Below, piece by piece: positions 30,332 to 38,459 of a stretch of DNA of 47,232 nucleotides. The position numbers were made by a program, and so were the translations under genes. This stretch comes from a virus. The first letter of the stretch is position 1; each line of letters starts with the position of its first letter. Location of the stretch: positions 1 to 47,232 of the IMG/VR virus record IMGVR_UViG_3300044699_000019, one strand, 5' to 3'. Below the pieces are notes generated by a model. That model did no database searches and was not told where the DNA came from. It worked only from the letters and a program-made list of their open reading frames with translations.

Positions 30332-30640
30332 TCAGAGTTTGCCTCTGGCCTTCCATGATACGACGCCATTGATTCGCGTGCCAGCGGTGTTGAATAGAAG
30401 AATCTTGAATGACGGTGGATTTGGGATATCCACGAAGTCATAGATTGCGTTCTGTTCAACAGAAGCCTTTGCCGTAACCGTAATGGAGTCTACGTCTCTA
30501 AATGGTTTGTTAAAGAACACTACCGTTCCACCCACGTCTGCCGCACTTACTGATACTGTTCCCCCATCGACAGTATGTTTGATGTCTAACCTCAGTTGCA
30601 GGTTATACATCTGATAGAGTGCTTCCATTAGAGAATCCAA
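30332..30640 (-). CDS. Small beta-rich virion-module protein, 102 aa
   Basis: Starts MDSLMEALYQMYNLQ and continues as a beta domain (GGTVSVSAADVGGTVVFFN, DSITVTAKA, PSFKILLFNTAGTRI). The content resembles small proteins near tail fibres in related podoviruses. It overlaps the previous gene by 13 nt. Specific role unknown. Confidence 0.6.
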   Translation of the reverse strand: MDSLMEALYQMYNLQLRLDIKHTVDGGTVSVSAADVGGTVVFFNKPFRDVDSITVTAKASVEQNAIYDFVDIPNPPSFKILLFNTAGTRINGVVSWKARGKL

Positions 30641-31002
30641 TCGTAATCGAACTGTAACGACAGGCCCTTTGGATTGGTCGCTCGAATCAACACGATTTCC
30701 AAGATGCCATTCACCGGAAGTACATTTCCCCCGGTAGCTTTCGCGTAAAACGGTGTCGTACCGGGGACCAAGAGTGTGAGGCCCGGAATCGGAGAACCAT
30801 TAATTCTCACGGTAAGCGTGACGCTTCCAAAATCTAACGAATGCGTCACGCCTCTGAAAGTTCGAGGAACCTGCGCTCGTCCAATGAGTCTAATATGGCC
30901 CGATGCCGGAGTGCGTTCCCAAAACGTTAACTCCGGTGTGAGCAACTTTGCCAATTTTGCAAAGTCCGATGAGCCACCGGAGGACTCAATGATTACGCCC
31001 AT
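30628..31002 (-). CDS. Beta-rich virion-module protein, 124 aa
   Basis: Begins MGVIIESSGGSSDFAKLAKLL. The rest alternates hydrophobic and polar residues (SVTLTVRINGSPIPGLTLLV), typical of a beta-sandwich, and ends in SLQFDYDWIL. Position among tail genes suggests a small tail or fibre-associated protein. No family named. Confidence 0.6.
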   Translation of the reverse strand: MGVIIESSGGSSDFAKLAKLLTPELTFWERTPASGHIRLIGRAQVPRTFRGVTHSLDFGSVTLTVRINGSPIPGLTLLVPGTTPFYAKATGGNVLPVNGILEIVLIRATNPKGLSLQFDYDWIL

Positions 31003-31005
31003 AGG

Positions 31006-31296
31006 CTAAGCGTTGTTATAGTACGAAACGTTGAGCGTACCGGAAGTGGCGCCTGACTGTACGAATCGTAAGTTATCCACATCGGGACCACTTACACGAA
31101 AGCTTGAACCTGCCGGCATTAAATGTCCAAGCTTCGAGGCATCGTCAGGATTCACGTTATGCGCTGTGAATCGAATAGGCGCGTCTTCAACGGTAACGAG
31201 CGCCTCTTGCACATTCTTTCCTGAATAGACTGCTGAGTCAAGTTGACCGGGAATTACGCCCGTCGTGATGGTTTCGTGACCAAAACACTTTAGCAT
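31006..31296 (-). CDS. Small beta-rich virion-module protein, 96 aa
   Basis: MLKCFGHETITTGVIPG starts the protein; the centre (QEALVTVEDAPIRFTAHN) and end (FRVSGPDVDNLRFVQSG, GTLNVSYYNNA) are common in small structural proteins with a decoration-like beta fold. It begins 12 nt after the FnIII gene stop. Likely part of the particle; not proven. Confidence 0.6.
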   Translation of the reverse strand: MLKCFGHETITTGVIPGQLDSAVYSGKNVQEALVTVEDAPIRFTAHNVNPDDASKLGHLMPAGSSFRVSGPDVDNLRFVQSGATSGTLNVSYYNNA

Positions 31297-31308
31297 TTGT
31301 TAACTCCC

Positions 31309-32427
31309 TCAATTCAAGGCAAGGAACTCAAACCGAACCTTGATGTATCTAAACTCCGGGATAAACATCGTCTTCGTTTCGGTTTCAGCCGTGTAGGTTA
31401 CATTGTCCAGCGAACTAGACAGGAAACATCGTACCTGCGTGAACGGAACGATTTCATGATACGCCCACGTCACGTTGCAGATGATTCCTTCAAGCACTGT
31501 GCCGAAATCTGCGATGCGTTCGTAGCTACCTACACTTGGCACCGTGGGCTGTAACCAATATGGCAGTCCAAAAGCTATCTCATCTGCCATCGTGGCGTAG
31601 CCATTGTCGGCATATTGCTGCCACGTTTCCGTTAAGTCTACGCTCGCAAAGATACTTGGAAGCGATGCATCACGGTAAACGTTAACTCTCGTCCCCGTGA
31701 AATCGTCAGTGTAGACATCATATAAAACATAATCAGCAGGTTGCGAGACTAGTAAGTCGAGTGTCGCATCGTTTGATACGTTACCAAAGATGTCCACCGC
31801 GCGCACGGAATACGTATACGTGCCACCCGTATCCTCGAAAAGAGTCGTGAACGTGCCCTGCTGCTCACCAACCTGTGTTCCGTTTTTCGATATGATGAAG
31901 TAGTCAATCTTAAACGCTGACGTCGGTGTTGTCCACTGCAACATCACGAAGTTATCAACTACGTAGCCTGATAACGCCACCTCACCAATAGGCGGAATGA
32001 TAACATCTAAGGGTGTCGCGGATTCCGATGGCGTCCCAGTTAAACCAAACGCTCGAATCCAATACTTATGCGTTCCGATGGGCTTACCGTCTAAGACTGC
32101 TGACAACGTTGTCGTGACAATCTGTCGCTCACCCGTTTCCCAGTCCGCACCGTAGCGAATCTCAAAGCTATACGCTTCCGCCGAAGGACGTTCCCATGTG
32201 AACTTGATACCAAGCGGAACCAACTCATACGTGAAGATTTCAACATTGGGAACGGTGATTTCCTCAATGATGTCTTCAATGATTGGTCTTTCTTCTGGTG
32301 GAAACAGTTCTAACGCAACGATTTGGAATCGCTTGACAAACTCGGTCAACAAATTCTTCAGTACAGGGTCTTCAATCTGTACTGATTGAATCAACGCAAA
32401 GAGTTGTGACTCATTAAGCTGTGTCAC
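31309..32427 (-). CDS. Tail protein with fibronectin type III repeats, 372 aa
   Basis: The start is GTG at 32427 with GGAG 8 nt upstream, inside the end of the nozzle gene. Residues about 65-240 hold two FnIII-like domains: LGIKFTWERPSAEAYSFEIRY and HKYWIRAFGLTG, then FVMLQWTTPTS and YTYSVRAVDIFGN. The C-terminal 120 residues are a separate beta region. FnIII repeats are frequent in surface-exposed phage proteins and bind carbohydrate weakly. A central tail tip or fibre-like role is likely. Confidence 0.75.
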   Translation of the reverse strand: MTQLNESQLFALIQSVQIEDPVLKNLLTEFVKRFQIVALELFPPEERPIIEDIIEEITVPNVEIFTYELVPLGIKFTWERPSAEAYSFEIRYGADWETGERQIVTTTLSAVLDGKPIGTHKYWIRAFGLTGTPSESATPLDVIIPPIGEVALSGYVVDNFVMLQWTTPTSAFKIDYFIISKNGTQVGEQQGTFTTLFEDTGGTYTYSVRAVDIFGNVSNDATLDLLVSQPADYVLYDVYTDDFTGTRVNVYRDASLPSIFASVDLTETWQQYADNGYATMADEIAFGLPYWLQPTVPSVGSYERIADFGTVLEGIICNVTWAYHEIVPFTQVRCFLSSSLDNVTYTAETETKTMFIPEFRYIKVRFEFLALN

Positions 32428-32640
32428 TTGGACGCTCCAGCCACATCTCAGATGCGAATAGAGTAAGCTCCAGCAGATTTATCCAGTTTCCTGCGTCCTC
32501 AAGTTCTAGCCTTAAGACGCACTTCTCGTTACGCAGATTGCAGCCACGATAGAGATACTTTCCAGGGTTTGGCGATAGGGCCAAACTACGTAAAAGAGCC
32601 TCGTTCGCTCCGTCTAAACCCTTTATCGTAACCGCTAAGT
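32414..32640 (-). pseudogene. C-terminal part of the tail nozzle in another frame
   Basis: Downstream of the nozzle gene's apparent stop at 32635 the next frame is open: NLAVTIKGLDGANEAL, PNPGKYLYRGCNLRNEK, LRLELEDAGNWINLLEL, ending at TAA 32414-32416. It continues RAIGEG of the nozzle if one base is restored in GAGGGAACT (about 32636-32640). Repaired, gene 34272-32414 encodes about 619 aa. The next start (GTG 32427) then overlaps it by 14 nt. Confidence 0.6.
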
Positions 32641-34272
32641 TCCCTCACCAATGGCGCGCATCCGCACCCCATGATAATGAGCGATAGAACCGTAAGGGAC
32701 AATACTTTGAGCACCGTACTCCACGACAGTGTTAATCGCATTGTCGCCATCGTTCATATCATCGAAGTGATACGATAGGTCCAATTTCCAGATGGTGCTC
32801 GCCCCGGCCAAAAGAATGTTGACGACTTGGTCCGAGTCAACATCGATGCCTATTGCAGTGACCGGCCAAGGAAACGTCCAGCGCGCCCAACGGATAGAAC
32901 TAAATGCCAACCCGTTTTTGTAGTCAGCAACCAATAGCTCACCACTAGGCAACAGAACATAGATTCGTGTCCCGACCACATCGTTGATAACTTGTATCTC
33001 CTCGAAGGTCGTAGGATTAATAAAGTTCCACGTTCTGTCGATTTTCCACGAAAATTCGGGCTGGAGGTAGACGCCATTGAATGTGAACATGCCCGTGCGT
33101 GCGGCGATGATGTACGCATCCGTATTGGGGCCGGCGGTATCTAAAACAGTCGCAGCCCCAAAGCATTCCGTCCCAATGCCCTCATCAATAGATATCACTC
33201 TCCAGAAAATAGGCGCATCCGTATTGACCAAATCTCGGGAGGTACTAAAGGTTCGTTGTGACTTCAGGATGTAAAGGTTATCACGGAATTGAATACAGTT
33301 CTTGACGCCACCCGCTTCGTTTGGTGCGACGGTGATGTAGCCTGCAACCGCATCGAACCCTTCAGGGTCATTTTGCTTCGATATTCTAACGGTCGATGGT
33401 TCTCGGAACTCACCCCACACAATCAATGAATCCGTATAGATACCGATGCCCACGCCAGCGGGAATTCTATCTAGTTGGTCGAAGAGATAGTCGGCTTCTA
33501 AGACCAAATCCGCATCATAGAAATCTACAGTAACAGTTGTGTCAGTGTTATTAGTAATGCGACCAGTGGGAACAAAGTAGAAAATCCACCCATCCTGATT
33601 TAAGTTATATTCTGCGATGCGTCGAGTTGCCAAGATACGACGAGCCACAGTACCCACAGGACCAGTAGGAATACCAGAAATATCAACAGCATGAGTGCCA
33701 TCTGCAAGCACGCTGCCATAAATAGACGGTCCTGGCTTCGTAATGTATCCAGATTCTGTTTCAAACGACACAGCAAATAAGTGCGTACCCTGTTCAACAT
33801 GGCCGGATAATGCTGAATTGACGCATGTTATTGCTCCCGTGGGTGCTGCACCGCCTGCTGCGCGACAAGTCGTGCCATCGTATACGTAAATGGTTTCGTT
33901 TTCGATGCCTTTGTTCCGGTCGTGTGGGGTGATATAGATTCTATTGTAGAATTGAGCGGCGCTAAAGTCTATCATTCCCACTATACTTAAGATAGGGATG
34001 CCTAGATTCGTTGAGTCGTACAACTGCCCCGAATCGTTTAGTATGAGCAACCTCGCCACTTCATCTAAACGCTTATAGGAACAAAATCTACGGACACCAC
34101 CAACGACTTCATGCAATTTCTGAGAGCCAGAACGAGTACGAAAACCACGCTCCGTGTACGCAATATTGTCCGCGACAATTAAATGGTCTGCGGGAACGGA
34201 ATCCATCAATTCAGACCTATCGAACAAGCCCTGAATCTCAGAGATGACAATTGGAGCGTGGTCTCGATTCAT
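32635..34272 (-). CDS. Putative tail tube/nozzle protein, 545 aa as read (619 aa if repaired)
   Basis: Resembles the podoviral tail nozzle group (T7 gp12 / P22 gp10-like) by size, place after adaptor genes and beta-rich repeats suggestive of a beta-propeller. Examples are DNIAYTERGFRTRSGSQ at the start, which is typical for the family, then SFETESGYITKPG, LYILKSQRTFS and the late ARWTFPWPVTAIG. It closes the portal-adaptor-nozzle channel for DNA exit. The frame is lost 4 codons before the apparent stop (see the fragment at 32414). Confidence 0.7.
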   Translation of the reverse strand: MNRDHAPIVISEIQGLFDRSELMDSVPADHLIVADNIAYTERGFRTRSGSQKLHEVVGGVRRFCSYKRLDEVARLLILNDSGQLYDSTNLGIPILSIVGMIDFSAAQFYNRIYITPHDRNKGIENETIYVYDGTTCRAAGGAAPTGAITCVNSALSGHVEQGTHLFAVSFETESGYITKPGPSIYGSVLADGTHAVDISGIPTGPVGTVARRILATRRIAEYNLNQDGWIFYFVPTGRITNNTDTTVTVDFYDADLVLEADYLFDQLDRIPAGVGIGIYTDSLIVWGEFREPSTVRISKQNDPEGFDAVAGYITVAPNEAGGVKNCIQFRDNLYILKSQRTFSTSRDLVNTDAPIFWRVISIDEGIGTECFGAATVLDTAGPNTDAYIIAARTGMFTFNGVYLQPEFSWKIDRTWNFINPTTFEEIQVINDVVGTRIYVLLPSGELLVADYKNGLAFSSIRWARWTFPWPVTAIGIDVDSDQVVNILLAGASTIWKLDLSYHFDDMNDGDNAINTVVEYGAQSIVPYGSIAHYHGVRMRAIGEGT

Positions 34273-34274
34273 AC

Positions 34275-34592
34275 CTACCTCGACATCGCAGTGAAGCCAA
34301 TTGAACCGGAACCGGGTGCAGGATACGCAGCCGCCGGCAATTCAGTAGGTACACCCGCAACGTTATTCCAAACACGAACCTTGTTCGTCGCGGAATCGTA
34401 TCCAGCAGTCATACCATTCGACGTCATAAACTGCACGTTATCGATGGTCGAATACCCCTTGAGTGCTGCTAACAGACCTGCGTTTGATTCACCACCAGAC
34501 GGATATGAGCCGCTGTAATTCATACGCCCGGTGGTGAACAAACCTACGCCGGGCAACCTTTTCTGATTCAATATGGTAACAGTGATGGCCAC
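34275..34592 (-). CDS. Small beta-rich virion-module protein, 105 aa
   Basis: MAITVTILNQKRLPGVG begins the protein; Gly/Ser/Ala-rich centre (SGGESNAGLLAALKG), a Tyr/Trp-containing middle (YDSATNKVRVWNN) and C-terminal AAYPAPGSGSIGF. It starts inside the end of the adaptor gene (25-nt overlap) and ends 2 nt before the nozzle start. This place suggests a small head or tail completion/decoration protein. Confidence 0.6.
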   Translation of the reverse strand: MAITVTILNQKRLPGVGLFTTGRMNYSGSYPSGGESNAGLLAALKGYSTIDNVQFMTSNGMTAGYDSATNKVRVWNNVAGVPTELPAAAYPAPGSGSIGFTAMSR

Positions 34593-35254
34593 GTGCCTCT
34601 CCCTCTCGTTTGATAACCACGACGCCGAGTTGATACATCTTGCTGCAACTTCACACGGATAGCCAGGAATCGATTCATTTCCAACTCAGCTTTCGATTCC
34701 AATCTATCCGCACGGGCGCGATTCTGTCCAATATCATCCGCTGCTTCCGCTGCTGTTTTGAGTGATAAGTATCTCTTTGCGCCCGTGATAGGTAAGTCTG
34801 TATTGTCTGAGGTAATTTCTGGTAAGCCTTTGAGATAACGTAAGAGAATCTCTCGGTTAGCAGTCGAACCAATGAACTTGATGTAGTCACCAGTCCACTC
34901 CCATATGCCAAGTTTCGGCTGCATCGTGGATTCCACAATACCATGCGCCTCAGTCATCGGTTCCCATTGCATCGCTCCCGGCGCCCGTTCATACATAGCC
35001 TTAGGCTCGATGAAGTTTGCCGGGAGCGTAGGATTCGGAACCACCGCGCTTGTACCTAATTCGATTGCACCAGACGGCAACAGAATTGCCGAACTCGTTT
35101 CAATCATGATAGGCAAACCATGCGCCTGCATGGTTGACTGTAGCTCTTCCCATGCGGATACTAAGAATGGAAGGAGCACATCGTTGTTGAAAATGTCTGC
35201 GCCTACATCATTCAAATGTACGCGCGCTCTATCCATTATATCTGCTGCTAGCAT
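34568..35254 (-). CDS. Putative tail adaptor protein (gp6/gp7-like), 228 aa
   Basis: The ATG at 35254 (MLAADIMDRARVHLND) with GGGA upstream is preferred over a TTG at 35281. LNDVGADIFNNDVLLPFLVSAW is typical of phage adaptors that dock under the portal, with middle AVVPNPTLPANFIEP and the helical C-terminal half (SLKTAAEAADDIGQNRA). The context between a zinc-ribbon protein and the nozzle fits the role. Family assignment rests on short similarity and position. Confidence 0.65.
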   Translation of the reverse strand: MLAADIMDRARVHLNDVGADIFNNDVLLPFLVSAWEELQSTMQAHGLPIMIETSSAILLPSGAIELGTSAVVPNPTLPANFIEPKAMYERAPGAMQWEPMTEAHGIVESTMQPKLGIWEWTGDYIKFIGSTANREILLRYLKGLPEITSDNTDLPITGAKRYLSLKTAAEAADDIGQNRARADRLESKAELEMNRFLAIRVKLQQDVSTRRRGYQTRGRGTWPSLLPY

Positions 35255-35267
35255 GGGAGGTGTCCCT

Positions 35268-35888
35268 TTAAGCGTTAGCAAACTTGAGTTTCGTGTACCT
35301 AGCTTCGTCTAAGATGCATTGGCACGTCGGGCAAACAACTGGTGGAGGACTCATCAAAATCGAAGAACATGCTGGGCATCGCTCGTTTCCTAGGTCAACG
35401 AGTGCGTGTACCCATTCACGTTCCAGATTCAAGCACTTTGCCGCTTGTCGTTGCATATCTGCAATGACATTGTGCTGATGGAACATCTGCCAATCAGAGT
35501 CCGCCCGACGCACCAAACGCTGAAACCATCTAATCTGATTCTCAAGAGCGGTTGCTAACTTCGCACCGTGCTCTTTCTTAATTTGTTCCCGTGACTGATG
35601 ATTGTATACCCAGAAAATTCCCGGAAAGGCTGATGTCGTCGCATCGATTTCAATCTGCGCGACGATGAAGTCTTGACAGATTGATTCGGCAAAGACCGAC
35701 ACCGGCTCGGGAATTAATCTGCTCCCACGTTCGTTGTCTAGATATAAAGCGTACGTGTTGTCTTTAATGTAGACCGTTACGAAATCATTCATCGGAGCCG
35801 CTGGAATCACTACGTGCGGTTCCGACAGGCCCGGTTTCAATTCCCGAATTTCCCTCGGGACTAGGGACACTAACGTCGCGTCTGCCAT
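35268..35888 (-). CDS. Virion-module protein with C-terminal zinc ribbon, 206 aa
   Basis: The ATG at 35888 has CAGGAA 7-8 nt upstream; an upstream GTG in frame (35918) is possible. It begins MADATLVSLVPREIREL. The last 40 residues contain CPAC and CPTC (ERCPACSSIL ... VCPTCQCIL), a treble-clef or zinc-ribbon pair. It overlaps the preceding gene by 104 nt in the +1 frame, so a split single gene cannot be excluded. Role in assembly unknown. Confidence 0.6.
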   Translation of the reverse strand: MADATLVSLVPREIRELKPGLSEPHVVIPAAPMNDFVTVYIKDNTYALYLDNERGSRLIPEPVSVFAESICQDFIVAQIEIDATTSAFPGIFWVYNHQSREQIKKEHGAKLATALENQIRWFQRLVRRADSDWQMFHQHNVIADMQRQAAKCLNLEREWVHALVDLGNERCPACSSILMSPPPVVCPTCQCILDEARYTKLKFANA

Positions 35889-36357
35889 TTGGAATTCCTG
35901 GGTTAACGATGGCTTCACCTACGTGAAGTTGCATCGACATTGGAGAGCATTCGCTTTGCAGAAATTGATGAACTTTGTCCACCGCTCGCTCGTATTCGTC
36001 CAATTCTTCCTTGACGAGGTCGCGCTTCTTTCGTTCACCAAACAACTGCAAATGCACGAATGAAAGAACGACATCTTCGGAAACGATAATAGGCCGGTCA
36101 TCTGGCTTCTTAAACACGAAGATGGGTTCATACGAGACATTGCGTCCCGGTAACAACTCAGCGTTGGGACCGCTGACAGGCATTAACTTCTCAATTACCC
36201 AATATACGGCATTGAAGTAATTGTACTTCTTTGTCAGAATAACTGACGGGCCTACTCTACGGTATTCTAACTGGTCGGTTCGTGCCAGACGGAAAATCTG
36301 GTTTCCATCTAGAATACCAAACCGCTCCAATTTCTTGTTGATGTAGACATCGTTCAC
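35785..36357 (-). CDS. Hypothetical virion-module protein, 190 aa
   Basis: MNDVYINKKLERFGILD begins the protein; it has a mixed alpha/beta core (YNYFNAVYWVIEKLM; VVLSFVHLQLFGERKK) and a disordered Ser/Gly/Asp-rich tail (TGPVGTARSDSSGSDE). The tail overlaps the next gene by 104 nt and may be an out-of-frame extension. It overlaps the metallopeptidase stop by 4 nt. No family recognised. Confidence 0.55.
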   Translation of the reverse strand: MNDVYINKKLERFGILDGNQIFRLARTDQLEYRRVGPSVILTKKYNYFNAVYWVIEKLMPVSGPNAELLPGRNVSYEPIFVFKKPDDRPIIVSEDVVLSFVHLQLFGERKKRDLVKEELDEYERAVDKVHQFLQSECSPMSMQLHVGEAIVNPGIPNGRRDVSVPSPEGNSGIETGPVGTARSDSSGSDE

Positions 36358-37130
36358 CGTTTATTCGACCTCCTTGCTAACGCTAACTTCCTCATTGATT
36401 CATATGACTGCGGATAATTAACATACCAATTAGGAGCAGGGCCATTGTTAAAGAAGAAATCATCATCTTCCTTCCAACGTTTAGCGTCCATTGCTGCCAT
36501 AGACGCTTGACCTTCTTCCCTGCGGCCTCGATTGACACTTCTAATTTCTACAGCGTCAGCAAGTTGTTCACCGGGACGTTGGTCATGTGGAGTAAAGAAG
36601 CTTCCATAATGTTCAGCATTACGTTCACGCTCTGGAAATTGCTTATTCTGAGCGGCGTGAGCTAATTCATGTGCAAGTGTCGATTCTAAATTCTCACGGT
36701 CTTTTCCCCAATTTTCATCTATATTTATTGCGTTATTGTAATGGTTATAGCTTCCAACTTTACTTGGCATAAGTGGTTTAGCTTCTACGGCATTTACTAA
36801 ATTCTGTGCATAAGGATATCGTTCAATCATTCTACCCCACCCCGGTGCAATCCTTGGGTCTACTACCGGCTTTTCACGCAATGGTGGAGTGTATGTTCCC
36901 GTCGGTGGTGCTGTTCTCGTACCTAAATAAATCTCATCAAGATTCGAAGGATAAGGCGCGTCTGCCGGCGGTCTGGGCGCGGTGACGTTTACTTCTTCCT
37001 GCGACTGCAAAGCTCTTGGCTCTTGAGGTAAGCCAAACAACGAACGACCAAAATCTGATGAACCCCATGGACTTGCATAGGAGTTATCACCGAGTTTGTA
37101 TAAGTAATCATAATCGTCGTTGTCTGGCAT
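36354..37130 (-). CDS. HExxH zinc metallopeptidase-like virion-module protein, 258 aa
   Basis: Residues 151-160 read TLAHELAHAA: H154, E155 and H158 form the zincin HExxH site. A third ligand may come from GEQLADAVE (E188 or D192/E195). Residues 1-90 are polar and Pro-rich (NVTAPRPPADAPYPSN), likely disordered. The N-terminal acidic segment (MPDNDDYDYLYK) resembles those of ejected proteins. It lies between the PDNSLPG protein and other head-tail genes, so it may process virion proteins or act on host surface proteins after release. Substrate unknown. Confidence 0.7.
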   Translation of the reverse strand: MPDNDDYDYLYKLGDNSYASPWGSSDFGRSLFGLPQEPRALQSQEEVNVTAPRPPADAPYPSNLDEIYLGTRTAPPTGTYTPPLREKPVVDPRIAPGWGRMIERYPYAQNLVNAVEAKPLMPSKVGSYNHYNNAINIDENWGKDRENLESTLAHELAHAAQNKQFPERERNAEHYGSFFTPHDQRPGEQLADAVEIRSVNRGRREEGQASMAAMDAKRWKEDDDFFFNNGPAPNWYVNYPQSYESMRKLALARRSNKR

Positions 37131-37142
37131 ACCATTTATCCT

Positions 37143-37625
37143 TTACCGACGAGACTTCGGTTCCGGCGTTTCCGGAAGCGTATTATCCGGCGTTCCGCCC
37201 GTACCAGGAAGCGTGTTATCTACGCCCGGCTGCGTACCCGGAAGCGAATTATCCGGGACAAGAACCAATCCGATGCACGCAATCCACTTCACGATAAAAC
37301 GCATACCGGGACGCGGCGGCCATACCACGGGGGGAACGGGAATCGTGTTATTCGGAGGATTCCCACCGCCACCCGGCAGTGAATTGTCTGGCTTTTCCCC
37401 GCCCGGTGCGATTGGCTGAGTTGGGTCAAACGGAAGTACCGGAAGCTGAATAGCCTGCGGAGGCATTCCCGGAAGAGAGTTATCAGGACGCCCCGGAAAT
37501 CCCGGAAGGGAATTGTCAGGATATCCACCGCCCGGCAAACCGTGCGAAGGATAAACTGGAACACCCGGCAATGAATTGTCAGGAAGAGCATCGCCGTACA
37601 GAATGACCGCACGAATAGCTGGCAT
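37143..37625 (-). CDS. PDNSLPG-repeat protein, 160 aa
   Basis: Five exact PDNSLPG motifs (residues about 15-135), plus near copies VDNTLPG, PDNTLPE and NNTIPV, embedded in Pro/Gly-rich sequence. One short hydrophobic run (RFIVKWIACIGLVLV) near residue 108 could be a membrane segment. The RBS is AAGGAG upstream of the ATG at 37625. Low-complexity repeat proteins just downstream of capsid genes can be head decorations or fibre-like spikes. The protein is not recognised by me as a named family. Confidence 0.65.
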   Translation of the reverse strand: MPAIRAVILYGDALPDNSLPGVPVYPSHGLPGGGYPDNSLPGFPGRPDNSLPGMPPQAIQLPVLPFDPTQPIAPGGEKPDNSLPGGGGNPPNNTIPVPPVVWPPRPGMRFIVKWIACIGLVLVPDNSLPGTQPGVDNTLPGTGGTPDNTLPETPEPKSRR

Positions 37626-37650
37626 TTCGTTTCTCCTTAAATTGTTAAGT

Positions 37651-37698
37651 GGCCGGGCATACCGAAAGGGGGAAATCGGCTTGGAAGTATGCCCGGCC
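37651..37698 (-). terminator. Strong hairpin upstream of the PDNSLPG-repeat gene
   Basis: GGCCGGGCATAC (37651-37662) pairs perfectly with GTATGCCCGGCC (37687-37698), with an inner CCGA/TCGG stem. It abuts the next hairpin without a gap. On the minus strand it lies after the PEP-CTERM gene and before the RBS at about 37634. Confidence 0.75.
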
Positions 37699-37734
37699 CT
37701 AGTTAGCTACCACGGAAGGAACGTAGCTAACTAG
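37699..37734 (-). terminator. Perfect 12-bp hairpin overlapping the PEP-CTERM stop codon
   Basis: CTAGTTAGCTAC (37699-37710) and GTAGCTAACTAG (37723-37734) pair perfectly around a 12-nt loop. The stop codon (37731-37733) lies in its arm. It forms a tandem pair with 37651-37698, so transcription is likely cut or the RNA 3' end protected here. Confidence 0.7.
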
Positions 37735-38402
37735 TTTCTCCGACGCAGGAATCCCGCACCAAGCATTCCCAATCCCAAGAGAACCATACTCGTTGGTTCT
37801 GGTACGCTCTGCGGACATGCCGGTGGACATGGCGGCGGAGGCGTAGTCAAACCACGAATCAAAAACGCTTGGTCAGGACCATCGTTCGAAACTGGCATAA
37901 TCGCGTGGAAGCGAACAATGTCAGTTAACGCATATCCCGACAAATCGAATCCGGTGAGCACGTAATCAGCGAATCCATTTCCAGCATTGCCTGCTGGCGT
38001 AGGTGGAACAGCCTGAGGTCCAACCCAAATGTCCGCTACGTTTCCATTCACAGTCATCGCAAACAAACCTAACACTTGGTCAGGCTGTCCCTGTGCCTGT
38101 GAAAAATCCAAACCCACACGGAAGTTGTCGCCAAACAGCAATCGGATTCCAGCCACCGTATAACCCGGTGACGTTAAATCCCAACTGATGTTCTCTCCAA
38201 CATTACCCGTGGGAGTCTGCGTAAACGCATTAATTTCCGTGGTCGTGCGGGAATTGCAATCATTCCCACCAAGTAAACACGGATTGTTTGTCTGCTGCTG
38301 GAGCGGGTCATTCAATGCAACCGCTGACAGCGTGAGCGGCCCCCCGTACGCTGAACTTGCAAGTGCTAACAGCGCAACCGCTAATCCTACCCGAATTCGC
38401 AT
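37731..38402 (-). CDS. PEP-CTERM exported protein, 223 aa (apparent moron)
   Basis: The N terminus (MRIRVGLAVALLALASSAYG) is a signal peptide with a likely cut after G20. The C terminus has VPEP (200-203), a hydrophobic segment (MVLLGLGMLGAGF) and RRRN: the tripartite PEP-CTERM signal recognised by exosortases of Gram-negative bacteria for surface sorting. The middle is beta-rich with a Cys pair near 42-49 and a Pro/Cys-rich linker (TTPPPPCPPACPQ). It lies between capsid and repeat protein genes, with a terminator on each side, which is how phage morons are set. Probably expressed to alter the host surface or exploit exosortase. Confidence 0.88.
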   Translation of the reverse strand: MRIRVGLAVALLALASSAYGGPLTLSAVALNDPLQQQTNNPCLLGGNDCNSRTTTEINAFTQTPTGNVGENISWDLTSPGYTVAGIRLLFGDNFRVGLDFSQAQGQPDQVLGLFAMTVNGNVADIWVGPQAVPPTPAGNAGNGFADYVLTGFDLSGYALTDIVRFHAIMPVSNDGPDQAFLIRGLTTPPPPCPPACPQSVPEPTSMVLLGLGMLGAGFLRRRN

Positions 38403-38425
38403 GATTCGCTCACCGTTGAAAATTT

Positions 38426-38452
38426 GGGGCGAGATTTTTCATGTCTCACCCC
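38426..38452 (-). terminator. Terminator after the major capsid gene
   Basis: GGGGCGAGA (38426-38434) pairs with TCTCACCCC (38444-38452) with one G-T pair; on the minus strand it is followed by AAATTTTC. It starts 7 nt after the capsid stop and just before the PEP-CTERM gene. Confidence 0.75.
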
Positions 38453-38459
38453 GTTGTTG

